A DNA stretch of 64,000 bases from Paguma larvata (lineage: Eukaryota > Chordata > Mammalia > Carnivora > Viverridae): contig JAINVK010001143.1 of NCBI GenBank assembly GCA_030068075.1, positions 17,227-81,226 of the forward strand, in the 5' to 3' direction. Of the stretch, positions 44,911 to 55,949 are shown one piece after another. The notes under the pieces are model-generated. The model saw only the letters and a program-made list of their open reading frames with translations, was not told the origin of the DNA and did not search any database. Positions within the stretch are counted from its first letter, which is position 1, and every line of letters begins with the position of its first letter. A program made the position numbers and the translations under genes.

Positions 44911-47900
44911 TGACTCACTCCCAGCTGCCACTCACCCAACTGGGCCTGGGACGTCTGCAGGGCCTAAAATGAAATTGTAACCTCCTGACCTGATATCTTC
45001 TGTGAAACCCCTCCTTGCCGGCCAGAGACCGCACTTTTTATTAATTCTAATCTTTTTGGTCCACAAACCCAGGATAAATGCCAATGGAAAGAGTTCTCAA
45101 ACTTTGCTGCAATAGAACCCCCTGAGAAGCTTTTATATCTTCTATTGTCCAAGTCGCAGTTTATACCACTTAAATCAAAATATTTGGGAGGGGAGTGAGA
45201 GTGTGGAATCACTAATTTTAAAGGTTCCTGAGTGATAACCTTATGCAGTAATGTGGCACTGATTATGGTGTGTCCTGTTTAGATTCTTAAAGAGAAAGCA
45301 TATAATATTTTTAAGATACAAGACACCTGGGCATGACAATATAGTAACACTCAAATGGAAATATGATTGGTGTATACTAGGTTAGGATATAAGATCCAAA
45401 GGAGTTTATTCCAAGAAGAACTGAGAGAGTAGAGGTCTTAAGATTTCACTGAGAAAGTGAAGCTCTAACTGGATCCTCAAAGTATAGATGGATAAAAGAC
45501 ATTGGTTGGCAGTTGGAAAAAGGACCTGGTATATGGTGTGGAGGTAAAAATGCAAGTGGCTTTTCTGGGGTCAATGAAATAGATCCATTTAGCTGGAGTG
45601 GGAGATTTTAATGGAACAGATGGTGATTACTTGGTAAGGCTTATTTATAACCTAGCCTGCTTCACAATACTGATTCATTTTTAAGTGTGGGGAATTGGTT
45701 ACCTGATAAGCACAAATTATAACATGCTGCACTATTAACAATGTAGAATATTTCAGTTCCATTATCTTACTTTGTTCTCCCAACAACTCAGTATTGTATG
45801 TGAATGTATTATTTCAGTCAGTTTTACAATGTTTTAACTCAGTCCTGAGAAGGCAATTTATCTACCACTGTATGTAGTCTCCCACGCTTTCACTAGCTTC
45901 TGGGAAAAGAGCCAGTGGCTTTTGCTGTTGATTAGACTGTGTAGGTAGCTTCTTTTGGTAGGTAGTTTCCTTCATAATGACAAAAGTTTTATACTATCCA
46001 GACCCATTACTACAGTTTTTATCCTTTGATAGTAACACCAAGTTTGGTAGTGTTACTGAGCATTAACTAGACCTCTACAGACATCCTTAATTTGTTCTCT
46101 AGTAGCAGGATTTGGAGATTCTGACCTTGCTTTCTTCTTTGCAGCCTGATATTGAGATGGCTTGGGCCATGAAAGCAATGCAGCATGCCGAAGTCTACTA
46201 CAAGGTGAGTTGTCTGTCTTCATTATTAAACAGAATTAAACATGTGATTGTAGTATATGGTTCTTTGCTAATGACTATGCTCAGCAAGTTAAGCATTTGT
46301 ATTTTGTTGATCATTTTTATTATTGTAATATCTTACCCACAGAGAATGGGGGGTGAAAGTGAATTTTGTTTTGACAGCAAGGACTTGTACTTCTTTGCCC
46401 AGTGTTCTGCTGCCTAAATGGACAAATAATTCTTAGCCCATAGTAGGCAATTAATAAATGTTTGATGACTCCATGGACAATTCAGAGAGGGCAATAGCTA
46501 GGCAGTACTAGGACCAAAAATGTTTAATTGGTGGAAAGGACTGTAGTATATCATGGCCCTTGAAAACTCTATCATGATTTCAACGAGACCTAGTATGTCT
46601 GTATTTCCTAATAAAGTCTTTTCCCCTTAGAACCATAAGGATTTTATGGGGAAGGAGGAAAGAAGTGTAGTAAATAGAGACTAGAATCTGTATGTTGTCT
46701 TATGTCTGGCAGCTGATTTCATCAGTTGACCCACAGTTCCTGAAACTCACCAAAGTGGATGACCAAATCTATTCTGAGTTTCGAGAAAATTTTGAGAAAC
46801 TCAGGATAGATGTGTTGGACCCAGAAGAGCTCAAATCAGAATCAGCTAAAGAGGTAAGAATTCTCTCTCTTAAATATTGCCTACCATCTGACTAACAATA
46901 ATTGACTGTAAATATATTTACATTTAAACTTTTTTCTGTCTGTTTTAAGGAAATATGTAAAGAACCAGGGCTTTTATGTAGTTATAATCAACTAATAAGT
47001 AAGTTATGAAATGAAATAAATATTTTCCTGGCTTATGAGTTTTTCATGTTCATTGAATCTATTTTTTTTTGACTGGACATTTCATCCCTTCCTACCCACC
47101 CTTTCAGGGGAGGAGAACAAATTTACTTATGTTAATAGTTTGACCAGAAAGCTTGGATGGACGATTGACAAATAGGGTACAGGGAGGTACCGAATTATCT
47201 GGATTTAAGTTCACATTATCATGGGCAATGGGTAATTGGGAAAACATAGGTTTCACATTACTTATCTGATTATCTTATACTTTTACAGTGCACTAAAACT
47301 CTTATAGTGTGAAAATATTTCCCCGAGAGTAGATCCTTGTGTTATGAAAAATGTAAACTTTTAACTCAGCAAGTTGTTACTGATCTTTGGAAAATTGCCT
47401 CTAGCAAATGGACTTCTTTCTTAAAATTTAACTTCGTGACTTTGTGCCACATTCCTGCCACCTCGGTCTCATTTGTGCTTCAGTGGAGATGAATACCTAT
47501 TTTGGGCTGAGTTAACATAACTTAAAAAACAAAACAATATATTTAAGAAATCAAATTTTAGGGGCACCTGAGTGGCTCAATCGGTTAAGCATCTGTCTTC
47601 GGCATAGGTCATGATCTCATAGGTCAATTCATCTCACGATGAATTTGGGTTCTTGAGCTTGAACCCCATTGCTTGCTTTGTGCTGACAGCTTGGCGCCAG
47701 GAGCCTGCTTCAGATTCTGTGTCTCCTTCTCTCTCTGCCCCTCCCTGACTTGTGCTCTGTCTCTCTCTCTCAAAAATAAACATTAAAAATGTTTAAATCA
47801 AATTTTAATTCCATAGTCAAGGATTTAAATATTTTTGTCAAGTTAAGATATTGTCCATGTTGGGAAATACCAGTCTAAATACAATAGATAGCACAGAAAC

Positions 47901-48746
47901 TCAATGCTAGTGAAACTAGAAATCAGCTCAGTCCTCGTCTCTTTCACTATGGCTATTTTCCTCACTGCATGTGGAATCTCTTTTCCTGGCCTGACTTCAC
48001 CAGCTTCCTGCATTTGTCATCTAGGGCATCTTTTTTGCCTTTATAGAAGTGGAGCCATTTTGCTTAAAGTTTGACGGGATTGTAGAGACTTCAACTATGG
48101 TACTTTGCTGAGACTGGATTGTTCTCAGGGCTACACTGAAGAAAACACCATATTTGGTGAGATTCTTGCCTCTGTAATTGTTTCTGTATAAAGAGAGTGA
48201 GGGATCTGGTTTTAACTGAAGAATTAATGACATGAATAGTTTGGGGATCATTTTATTTAAAGATCATGTATATGTTTATACATATATATATTAAAGATCA
48301 TGTTACTGTTTGTTGAGTAACTGAGATAAAATTGTTGAGTATTTTCAGGCTTATTTAACAAGATTAGAATTCCACATCTCTGAAGTTTATGACTGTTCTG
48401 GAATGCTTTGAATGTTAGTTCAGCTTTGTCAGTAGATTTTCAGTAGGTTTAGAGAAGTAATTATGATTATGACCAATAATCAATTCTATTCACCTTTAAG
48501 CCCCCAGGATACAATTTTTTGCCATTGAAATTGCTCGAACCGGGAAGGCTATAACAAAGCAGTTTACATCAGTATTCATGACAAAGAAGAGAAAGAAGGC
48601 AACCATGGAAGGGAGAAAGCTGACAGTGAAAGAGCAGAAGAGAAACGAGCCAACAAAGAAGGAGAAAAAGTGAAAACCAACAAAGGAGAAGAAAATGTGA
48701 AAGAAGCAACAAAGAAATCAACAAGAGTAGTGAAACAGCTATGTAA
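44718..48746 (+). CDS. PBDC1: PBDC1, right-arm copy: complete exon set but five one-base frame breaks as read
   Basis: All six exons and all splice borders match the left copy: 44718-44747, 44839-44903, 46145-46204, 46713-46853, 48047-48156 and 48501-48746. There is no coding substitution, but five bases are missing. They are one G in exon 2 (44,845-44,847, GGG for GGGG), one G (48,054) and one A (48,086) in exon 5, and one G (48,537) and one C (48,707) in exon 6. Read literally, translation shifts in exon 2 and stops at TGA 46,170-46,172 after about 40 residues. Every loss is in a homopolymer of 2-4 bases. That pattern fits consensus errors better than decay, though a genuine pseudogene cannot be excluded. 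If the bases are restored, it would encode the same protein as the left copy. Confidence 0.85.
44839..44903 (+). CDS. PBDC1: PBDC1 right copy, exon 2 (one base short)
   Basis: 65 bp against 66 in the left copy, with the G-run after gtttcc shortened. Acceptor and donor are intact. Confidence 0.88.
46145..46204 (+). CDS. PBDC1: PBDC1 right copy, exon 3
   Basis: Identical to the left exon, encoding PDIEMAWAM...EVYYK in the original frame. In the shifted frame it holds the first stop (46,170). Confidence 0.93.
46713..46853 (+). CDS. PBDC1: PBDC1 right copy, exon 4
   Basis: Identical to the left exon (47 codons), with splice sites ctggcag and gtaaga. Confidence 0.95.
47560..47794 (+). mobile_element. 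Feliform tRNA-derived SINE in PBDC1 intron 4 (right arm)
   Basis: Mirror of 4,133-4,368 with the same duplications, here aaatcaaatttt (47,548-47,559 and 47,795-47,806). Sharing shows the SINE was present before the arms were last made alike. Confidence 0.93.
48047..48156 (+). CDS. PBDC1: PBDC1 right copy, exon 5 (two bases short)
   Basis: 110 bp against 112. It reads tggagccatt where the left copy has tggaggccatt, and gtagagac where the left has gtagaagac. Together with the exon-2 loss these would sum to minus three before exon 6. Confidence 0.9.
48501..48746 (+). CDS. PBDC1: PBDC1 right copy, exon 6 (two bases short)
   Basis: 246 bp against 248, with losses at gctcgaacc (48,537) and gaagcaaca (48,707). 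The original stop is TAA at 48,744-48,746. Confidence 0.9.
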
Positions 48747-49010
48747 GCTAGACAAGGAATAGCCCTCCAGAAGCTGTGACTCATCTAAGTCTATATATAC
48801 TATGATACTGCTTGCATAGATCCCTGTGGTTAAATATATGTCCTTGTGCAATTGAAAGACATGCAGAAGGACATCTTTCTAGCCTAATAATCAACAGTTA
48901 CTTTGGTTGTTCTCTTGTATGAACTGGCTTACAGACTATTAGTGGGGTCTTAATTGATTGTTGTTTGGTATAGTGTTTCTTGGTTCTCACCACTGGCAAG
49001 TAAGAAATTT

Positions 49011-49020
49011 AATAAATAAA
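49011..49020 (+). promoter_or_regulatory. PBDC1: Polyadenylation signals of the right PBDC1 copy
   Basis: Overlapping AATAAA hexamers at 49,011-49,016 and 49,015-49,020, about 265 bp past the stop. Confidence 0.6.
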
Positions 49021-49209
49021 TTTCTTTTGGTTCTAATGACTATATCTGTGATTGACTGTTAAAAGATATTTCAAATTATTTGACCCTTAAGATTTTTTCA
49101 GGTATATAATCTCTTTATCATGTCATATAAAATGATTTATGCGTGTTTTTAAATGCTTATCCTTGTTTCCTATAGTGAACGTTCCTCAAACCTGTTAAGT
49201 TGTATATGG

Positions 49210-49415
49210 CTTTTTTTTTAAAGTTATTTATTTATTTTGAGACAGAGAGAGTGCTCACTCAGGTGAGTGGGGAGGGACAGAGAGAGAGGGAGAGAGAGAA
49301 CCCAAGCAGGCTCCACTTTCAGTGTGGAACTTAACGTGGGGCTCAGTCACATGAACCATGAGATTATGACCTGAGCAGAAATCAGGAGCTGAACTCTTAA
49401 CCCACCCAGGTGCCC
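49210..49415 (-). mobile_element. Carnivore SINE (right arm)
   Basis: Mirror of the SINE at 2,504-2,712. It ends cccacccaggtgccc and is flanked by tgtatatgg. Confidence 0.9.
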
Positions 49416-50299
49416 TGTATATGGTTTGGGATTAGAAGTTCATGTATAAGAGTTGACTCTTGGTATTTGAGTAAGTATAGCTTTCTAATTTTTTTTTGAT
49501 CTATCTCGCAAAATATTTGATGAATACTCTATGGGTATACGAGCAGGAGCCTGAACCTAACAGACTAGTGAATGTGGCCCCAGTTCACATTAGAAGGAGA
49601 CTGGACCTGCTTCAGTACCTGCTTCTCTTCTGGTACCCAAGTTGTTACCTGAAAGCTAGCACAAATTAATAATTAATATAAAGCCTGGGAGAGTGACTTC
49701 CCTTTTATAATGCTAAGAACAATAACATAAAAATGAACATTTTTAAATGTTTTTGTCAGACTCAAAAATACACCAATTGATTTTATATAGATTGGAAAGG
49801 GGATTTCTTCTCATCTAATGATTTTTTAAGAGTGCATGTTTCAGTTATCTTTGCATATGTATTAGGTTTGTGCATGTCCCCAAGGGACCTACTGACCTTG
49901 ATGCTAAAACTATTTAGAGGAAGCCACCATGTTTACAGTACAAACAGTAAATAAATACTCTTAAAACTCTAACCACAGCATGATCATTGAAGAAAGCATT
50001 TATCTGAGCATAGAAGTGGGGAAAATGGGATATTTTCCCCAGTGGACATTGAAGAAAAATAAAAGTTAAACTTAATTGATGAATTATTTCTAGGCAACGG
50101 CTGAACTAGAGATATGTACAGCTAGCAGCATTGTGCACAAAGCAAATAGGTTTCCCTATGAATTCTCTTTGGCCAATTTCTTAAAAATATTTAAAACATC
50201 TGTTAGACTTTTCATTTTATGTAAAAATATGTTTTAAATGGGTAGAGAGTGTTAAATACTTCATACTAGACAGACTTCTAAAAATTAAGAACTTTTTTG

Positions 50300-51100
50300 C
50301 TATGTTGACTTCTCCAGTTGATTCATTCTTAAATATCCATGAATATATGTGTCCATACACATTATCCGAGGGACTAGGAAGAATAAAGGTTATTGGCTGT
50401 ATACAATCATGCCTATGGTGGCCTTTTCCAGGTTGCTCACCAGTCCAAGGACTAGGACATACAAACAGAAAAGAGAGGGGAGTAACAACATGGAACACTT
50501 CAGCAGCACCTGTAAGGTCAGGATCCAAGGTCAAAGGGGAAAGTGTGGGCAGAATTCTTATGATGGTCCCAAGATTTCCACCCCTGGCATACATGCCCTG
50601 TGTGATTTCCTCCATTTGGTGTGGGCAAGCCTTGTGAATATGAGGGAATTTAATTCCTGCATTTAATTTCAAGTTAAAAGATTGTCCTGGGTGGGTCTAG
50701 CCCTAATCAAGTGAGTCCTTAAGATAAGCAGAGTTTCACCTGTTTGGCCGTACAGAATCAAAAACCTGTGTTGTGAGATAAAGGGACCATGTGGCAAGGG
50801 CCTGAGGGGTAGCCTCTGGGTGCTGAGAATGCTCCCAGGCTGATGGCCAGGAAGAAAATGGGAATTTCATTCTAGTTCGAAGGAACTGAATTCTACCAAC
50901 AACCAACTTGGAAGAAGATGTCAAGTCTCAGATGAGATTGCAGTCCTGGCTGATTACAGGCTGATACTGCCATGTGAGTTTCTGAGCAGAGGACCCAGTT
51001 AAGCTGTACCTGTAGGACTGTATGATAACAACAACGGGTGTTGTGTTAAGCTACTAATTATGTGGTACTTTGTTACAGACCAGTAGAAAACTGCTACAGA
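50300..51100 (-). repeat. Old interspersed repeat, family unresolved (right arm)
   Basis: Mirror of 820-1,610, including tatgtggtactttgttacag near 51,059-51,078. Confidence 0.4.
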
Positions 51101-51930
51101 ATCTGGTACCGGAAGTGGAGTACTGCAGTATCAGGTACCTAAAATGTGGGAGTGGTTTTGTAATCAAGCAGTGGGTGAAGGCTAGAAGAATTTTGAGGAG
51201 CATGATAGAGAAAGCCTTAAAATGGCCTTAAAACAGGCTGTCACTAGGAACATGGACTTTAAGGATGCCTTTGATGAGGGGTCAAAAGGGGGTAAGGAAC
51301 ATGCTGTTGTAAGCTAGAAGAAGAGGAATCCTATTAGTAGGTGATGGCCTTGTGATAGAGGCCAGAAATTTGGGATTTGAGCCTTTGTTCTGATTATTTG
51401 GAAGATGATATCAAGTCAGGCTTGACATAGTGTGTAAACAGCTATGATTTATTCAGGATGTGGTACCATTTCAGTTATTTATCTCCATGACATCTTTTGG
51501 AGGCAGGGAAGGGGCACAAATTAATTTTGGCATTACAGAAGGGAAATCACAGTCGTTTTAAAGTTTTAGGGCACTAAATTTGTGGTAATTTAATTTGTTG
51601 CCACGGCAATAGGAAATGAATAAAGAAGGCATACTGACACCTACTTCAAAAGTAGAAACATTCACTGCGCTGTCGTTATTATTTTGAAACTATAGTTTAA
51701 ACAAAGATGTTGTACCATATGACTGCAGACATGAACTGTACCCAAAGCAAGCTTCAATGATTTAAACATTTTGAACTTAATTCTGCAAAGGAATTCTTGT
51801 AGCTGAGTCTGTGTGCATCAGGTGCTATTAGTATAATTGGAGGTTTCTCTGAATTTACTTATAAGTAACAATACAGTGCTTAGTAATGAGTAGGTCTCAT
51901 TCGAAGTTCACATATATATTAATAAACCTT

Positions 51931-52144
51931 GGGGCCCCTGGGTGGCTCAGTCGATTAAGCATCTGACTTCAGCTCAGGTCATGATCTCACAGTTTGTGAG
52001 CTCAAGCCCCGCGTTGGGCTGTCTGTCGTCAGCACAGAGCCTGCTTCTGATCCTCTGTCTCCCTTTCTCTGCCCCTCCCTACTTGAGCTCTCTCTCCCTC
52101 TCTCCCAAAAATAAATAAACATTTAAAATAAAATTAAAAAAAAA
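51931..52144 (+). mobile_element. Feliform tRNA-derived SINE just beyond the visible arm end
   Basis: A full-length SINE: ggggcccctgggtggctcag, then agttcaagccccg-type box B (gctcaagccccgcg), CT-rich middle and aaataaataaac tail. Short direct repeats aaacctt flank it (51,924-51,930 and 52,145-52,151). Whether it belongs to the palindrome cannot be seen. Confidence 0.92.
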
Positions 52145-52151
52145 AAACCTT

Positions 52152-52550
52152 TTAACAGTAACTTCATCAATTATTTAGACCTTAGACAAATATTTTTCCG
52201 GAGAGGTGTATTTTATCACTGTCATTGTTTAAAATTGCCAGAGCATGGTGATACTTCAAGCAGACCAGTTTTTGTGGTTTTATTACTGTTTTTAAATTTT
52301 TTTACAAATAATACAAACCTTCTTTGCCCTACACAACAATGTGGATGATTTTCACTATCCCACATTAGTACACCACAATTACTCTCATATATTTTTTATT
52401 CAGATAAATACTCAATATCTTAATTGATCATTCAAAATTAAGGCACATGGTATATATAATGTTCTGTGAATGCCGTTTTTCTTTTTTTCTTTTTTTTCAT
52501 TTGAGTAAACAGAAAATTTTATTATGGAACTATTAAGATCAACTCATTGT
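52152..52550. other. No recognised feature
   Basis: AT-rich DNA with no coding frame or repeat that I can name. Confidence 0.5.
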
Positions 52551-52551
52551 C

Positions 52552-52620
52552 TTTATTGAAATATATTTTTTTAAATAATTTATTGTCAAATTGGTTTCCA
52601 TACAACACCCAGTGCTTCAT
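52552..52620 (-). mobile_element. Very short L1 3' UTR fragment
   Basis: It contains aatttattgtcaaattggtt and acaacacccagtgcttcat, the last bases of a carnivore L1 in reverse. Confidence 0.7.
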
Positions 52621-52641
52621 TTTTCAATGCCTATATGTTTC

Positions 52642-52738
52642 TTTTTTTTTTTTTAAGTAAGCTCCATGCCTAACATGGCACTGAACTCATGACCCCAAGA
52701 TCAAGAGTGCTCTACCAACTGAGCCCAGCCAGGCACCC
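52642..52738 (-). mobile_element. Short tRNA-derived SINE
   Basis: The minus strand reads ggtgcctggctgggctcagt with a box B-like stretch, ending in a T-run on the plus strand. Imperfect 17-bp duplications (atgcctatatgtttct-type) flank it at 52,626-52,642 and 52,743-52,759. Confidence 0.8.
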
Positions 52739-52964
52739 CTCCATTGCCTGTATGTTTCTATCTATAGAATTATAGAAGCATTACAGATGTCAGCATGATG
52801 TTTGGTCTCCTGAAATTGCACTACTTTCACATGATGACCATTTATATGACTGGCTAGCTTCAATTTTTTTCCTACTCTACTCAGGATTTCTCTGATTTTC
52901 TCAATATAAATTGGATTTTCTTTAAGTCAGTATGTTTTCATTTTATAAGAATTTATATAGAATT

Positions 52965-53060
52965 GGGGTACCTGGCTGGGTAAGTCATCAGAGCATGCAA
53001 GTCTTGATCTCAGAGTTGTGAGTTCAAACCGTTTTGGGTGTAAAGCTTACTTTAAAAAAA
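52965..53060 (+). mobile_element. Short tRNA-derived SINE
   Basis: ggggtacctggctgggtaag at the head, box B-like gagttcaaaccg and a ttactttaaaaaaa tail. About 96 bp, the short form without a CT-rich region. Confidence 0.8.
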
Positions 53061-53068
53061 TTGAGGTT

Positions 53069-53160
53069 GGGGTACCTGGGTGGCTCAGTTGGTTAAGCGT
53101 CCAACTCTTGATTTGGGCTCAGGTCATGATCTCACGGTTCATGGGATTGAGCCGTCCATC
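53069..53160 (+). mobile_element. 3'-truncated tRNA-derived SINE
   Basis: ggggtacctgggtggctcag to about gattgagccgtcc; the CT-rich body and A-tail are missing. It lies 8 bp after the previous SINE, so it may be a broken or nested insertion. Confidence 0.75.
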
Positions 53161-54777
53161 ACAAAAGTGGTGGTGTTGGGATTCAGATCTGTATCTTTTG
53201 ATCATGAATCTCACTGTTTTTCCAAATTCCAAATCCCACTCTACAATCAGCTTCTTGCTAGAATACAGACTAATTGTTTGAGTAAGGAATCAAAGTGTTC
53301 AATAATCATAAAAGAATCCTATTGTGGACTGGTGTACAGAGCTAGTTTAAGCTCTGCAAAATATTTAATTTCTCTTTGTCCTTTTCCTTCTTATCTCTGC
53401 AAGAGATTTCTTCCTGCATATGCAACTCAGACTTCTTTAAAAAGCATTGCAACAGAGGAGGAGGGCCAACATGGTGGAGAAGTAGGGGGACCAGGTCTTC
53501 CCACATCTCTCAAACAAAGACTGAAGCCAAAGACTCTCAACCCCAAGAGGTCTGGGAGGAAAGGAGACAGAGTCTACAAGGAAGAAAATGCAAAATCCAG
53601 GAAGCACCTAAATAAGTGTGTGAGTGCAAACTGGGGGAGATAAAATGGACCGTGGAGGTGTGGAGGGGAGGGAGCCCCGTCTGTGGAAAGGCAAATGGAA
53701 GAGAAAGCGGCTGGGAAAGCGTAAGACTGTTATCTGGACAAGAGAAAAAACCTCAGACAGGGGACAGAGAGGGAATCTACCATCCAGTCCCTAACCACAG
53801 GACTTTTAAAGAAAAGTCCTGTATCGAAATGCAGAGTTTTCTTGGAATGGGGCCAGTGGCTGTCCAGACCACATATCTGGGGAGGTGGGGAGTCACCTCG
53901 GGATTTGGTGCTGCAACAGGGATGCAGTCTACACCAGGGAAACTGGGTGTAGCGGTTGTAGCGAGTTTAAAACTCAGATAAGCATGGCACACAGGGGACC
54001 ATGCAATGATAAATTCTACATCCCTGGCAGAGTGAGGACGAGACAAAGCGGTGATTTGGACTCCTGGTCTGTGAAGAAGGGGACTGGGGGGGGACGCCAT
54101 TTTTCTCCACAAAACTGGCAAGGCAAGACCTCAGGGATTGGTCCGAGGGGCCCACAGTGGAGGTGGGACCCACCTAAACCAAATCACATTTCTCTTTGCC
54201 GGATAGCCTCTTTTTTACAGGAACTGAGCTGGATAGACACTGTGAAACAAGCACACAGCATTGCCTGGATTAACTATTGTTAATTAGATATATTCTCCCT
54301 TTTCTCCTACTTATCTCTCCCCTCCTCTAGGCTGGTTACTCCGATATGGGTTTGCTTAAACAGACATATTTAATCCATTCTCTCAGTGCATGTTCTACAT
54401 CTCCTTCTTTACTTTCTTCACTCTCTGGAATAATCAGGCCATATAATTTCTCTGGGTAACTTTATCTTCATTTCTTTTTTTACCTCCTTTATTCTCATTT
54501 CTCTCTCTTTGGGTTAAGCCTTTCAGTCTCTCTACCTAGGCAAAGCTCATTTTCTCTTTATCCCTGCAACTGTCATTACTCTCTTTGTATGTGCTCTTCT
54601 ATCAGCAATGCCTACAACTTGTTCTTTACTTGTTGCTGGTATTTCTGGCTTTATGCCTTCAGATTGTTGTTCATTTTTCTTTTTTCTGTTTTGGCGTGCT
54701 TACCTATTTTTCTGTCGGTGCGTTTCCTTGTTTTTGTTTCCCGTTTGTTTTTCTGTCTGTTTTCCTTTCCACAGCTA

Positions 54778-55881
54778 TGTCAGGGAACAAACCATGGCAC
54801 ACCTGGTGGAGGACAACCAGTCACAACAACAGAGAGCAAGTAACATCTCCAAAAAACACCTCCTGAAAGGCCAGGCCCTGGACAGTGTATAAGCGCCCTT
54901 TAATATAGCAGTACTTGCAGAGGTTAGAGCACATAACAAGCTTTTAAAACTTATAAGGGGCAGAAAACTAGCCAAAATGACAAAACAGAAAAATTCTCCT
55001 CAATAGAAATTCCAGAAAGTAGTCACAGCTAAAGAATTCATCAAAGCAGACATAAGCAACATAACTGAACAAGAATTTGAATAACAGTCTTAAAATTAAT
55101 CGCTGGGCTTGAAAAAAGCATAGAAGACAGCATGGACTCCATCACTGCAGAGATCAAGGACCTTAAAAATAGTCATGATGAAATAGAATACACTATAAAT
55201 GAAGTGAAAAAAAAATGGAGGCGGCCACACCACAGATGGAAGAGGCAGAAGACAGAATAGGTGAATTAGAAGCTAACATTATGAAAAAATAGGAAGCCAA
55301 GAAAAAGAGATAATCTGATCCAGGAGCATGAAAGGAGAATTCAGGAGCTGAGTGTTGCAATCAAATGGAACAACATCTATATCATAGGAATTCCAGAAGA
55401 AGAAGAAGAGAGAGAAAGGGGCTGAAGGAGTATTTGAACAAATCATAGCTGAGAACTTCATCAACCTGGGGAAGGAAATAGGCATAGTAATCCAAGAGGC
55501 ACAGAGAACTCCCCTCAGACATAACTTGAATCTATCTTCTGCACGACATATCATAGTGAAACTGGCAAAATACAAGGGAAAAGAGAGAATTCTAAAGCAG
55601 CTGGAATTCTAAAAGATAAACAGGCATTAACATACAAAGGTAGACATAAGGTAATTAAGGTAATAGCAGACCTGTCTACTGAAACTTGGCAGGCCAGAAA
55701 GGAATGGCAGGAAATCTTCAATGTTACGAACAGGAAAAATATGCAACCAAAAATCGTTTATCTGGCCAGCCTGTCATTCAGAATGGAAGGAGAGATAAAG
55801 GTTTTCCCAAATAAACAAAAACTAAAGGAATTCATCACCACTAATCCAACCCTACAAGTGACACTGAGCAGGACTCTATGA
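54778..55881 (+). pseudogene. L1 ORF1 remnant
   Basis: An ATG at 54,778 (MSGNKPWH...) opens the region but the frame is soon lost. The C-terminal RNA-binding part is readable as TWQARKEWQEIFNV, then SFRMEGEIKVFPNKQKLKEF, ending TLSRTL-TGA at 55,879-55,881. Several stops and frame changes lie between. ORF1p is the nucleic-acid chaperone of the L1 particle. Confidence 0.75.
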
Positions 55882-55949
55882 AGGAAAGGTTGCAAGGAAC
55901 ACAAAGTACCAGAGACATCACTATAAGCATGAAGTCTACAGATAACGCA

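Larger units (their letters stand above)
26234..51916 (-). repeat. Right arm of the giant inverted repeat
   Basis: Reverse complement of the left arm, 25,683 bp against 25,736 bp. Its outer end may lie at or beyond 51,916: the match runs off the window start in the left arm, so I cannot see whether the SINE at 51,931 is inside or just outside the palindrome. Confidence 0.97.

Noticed and set aside
48021..48251. 76-codon minus-strand frame
   Set aside because: Antisense of the right PBDC1 exon 5 and its introns; no protein features.
51931..52144. tRNA-like box A and box B
   Set aside because: They belong to tRNA-derived SINEs here and at 2,504, 4,133, 47,560, 49,210, 52,642, 52,965 and 53,069, not to functional tRNA genes.
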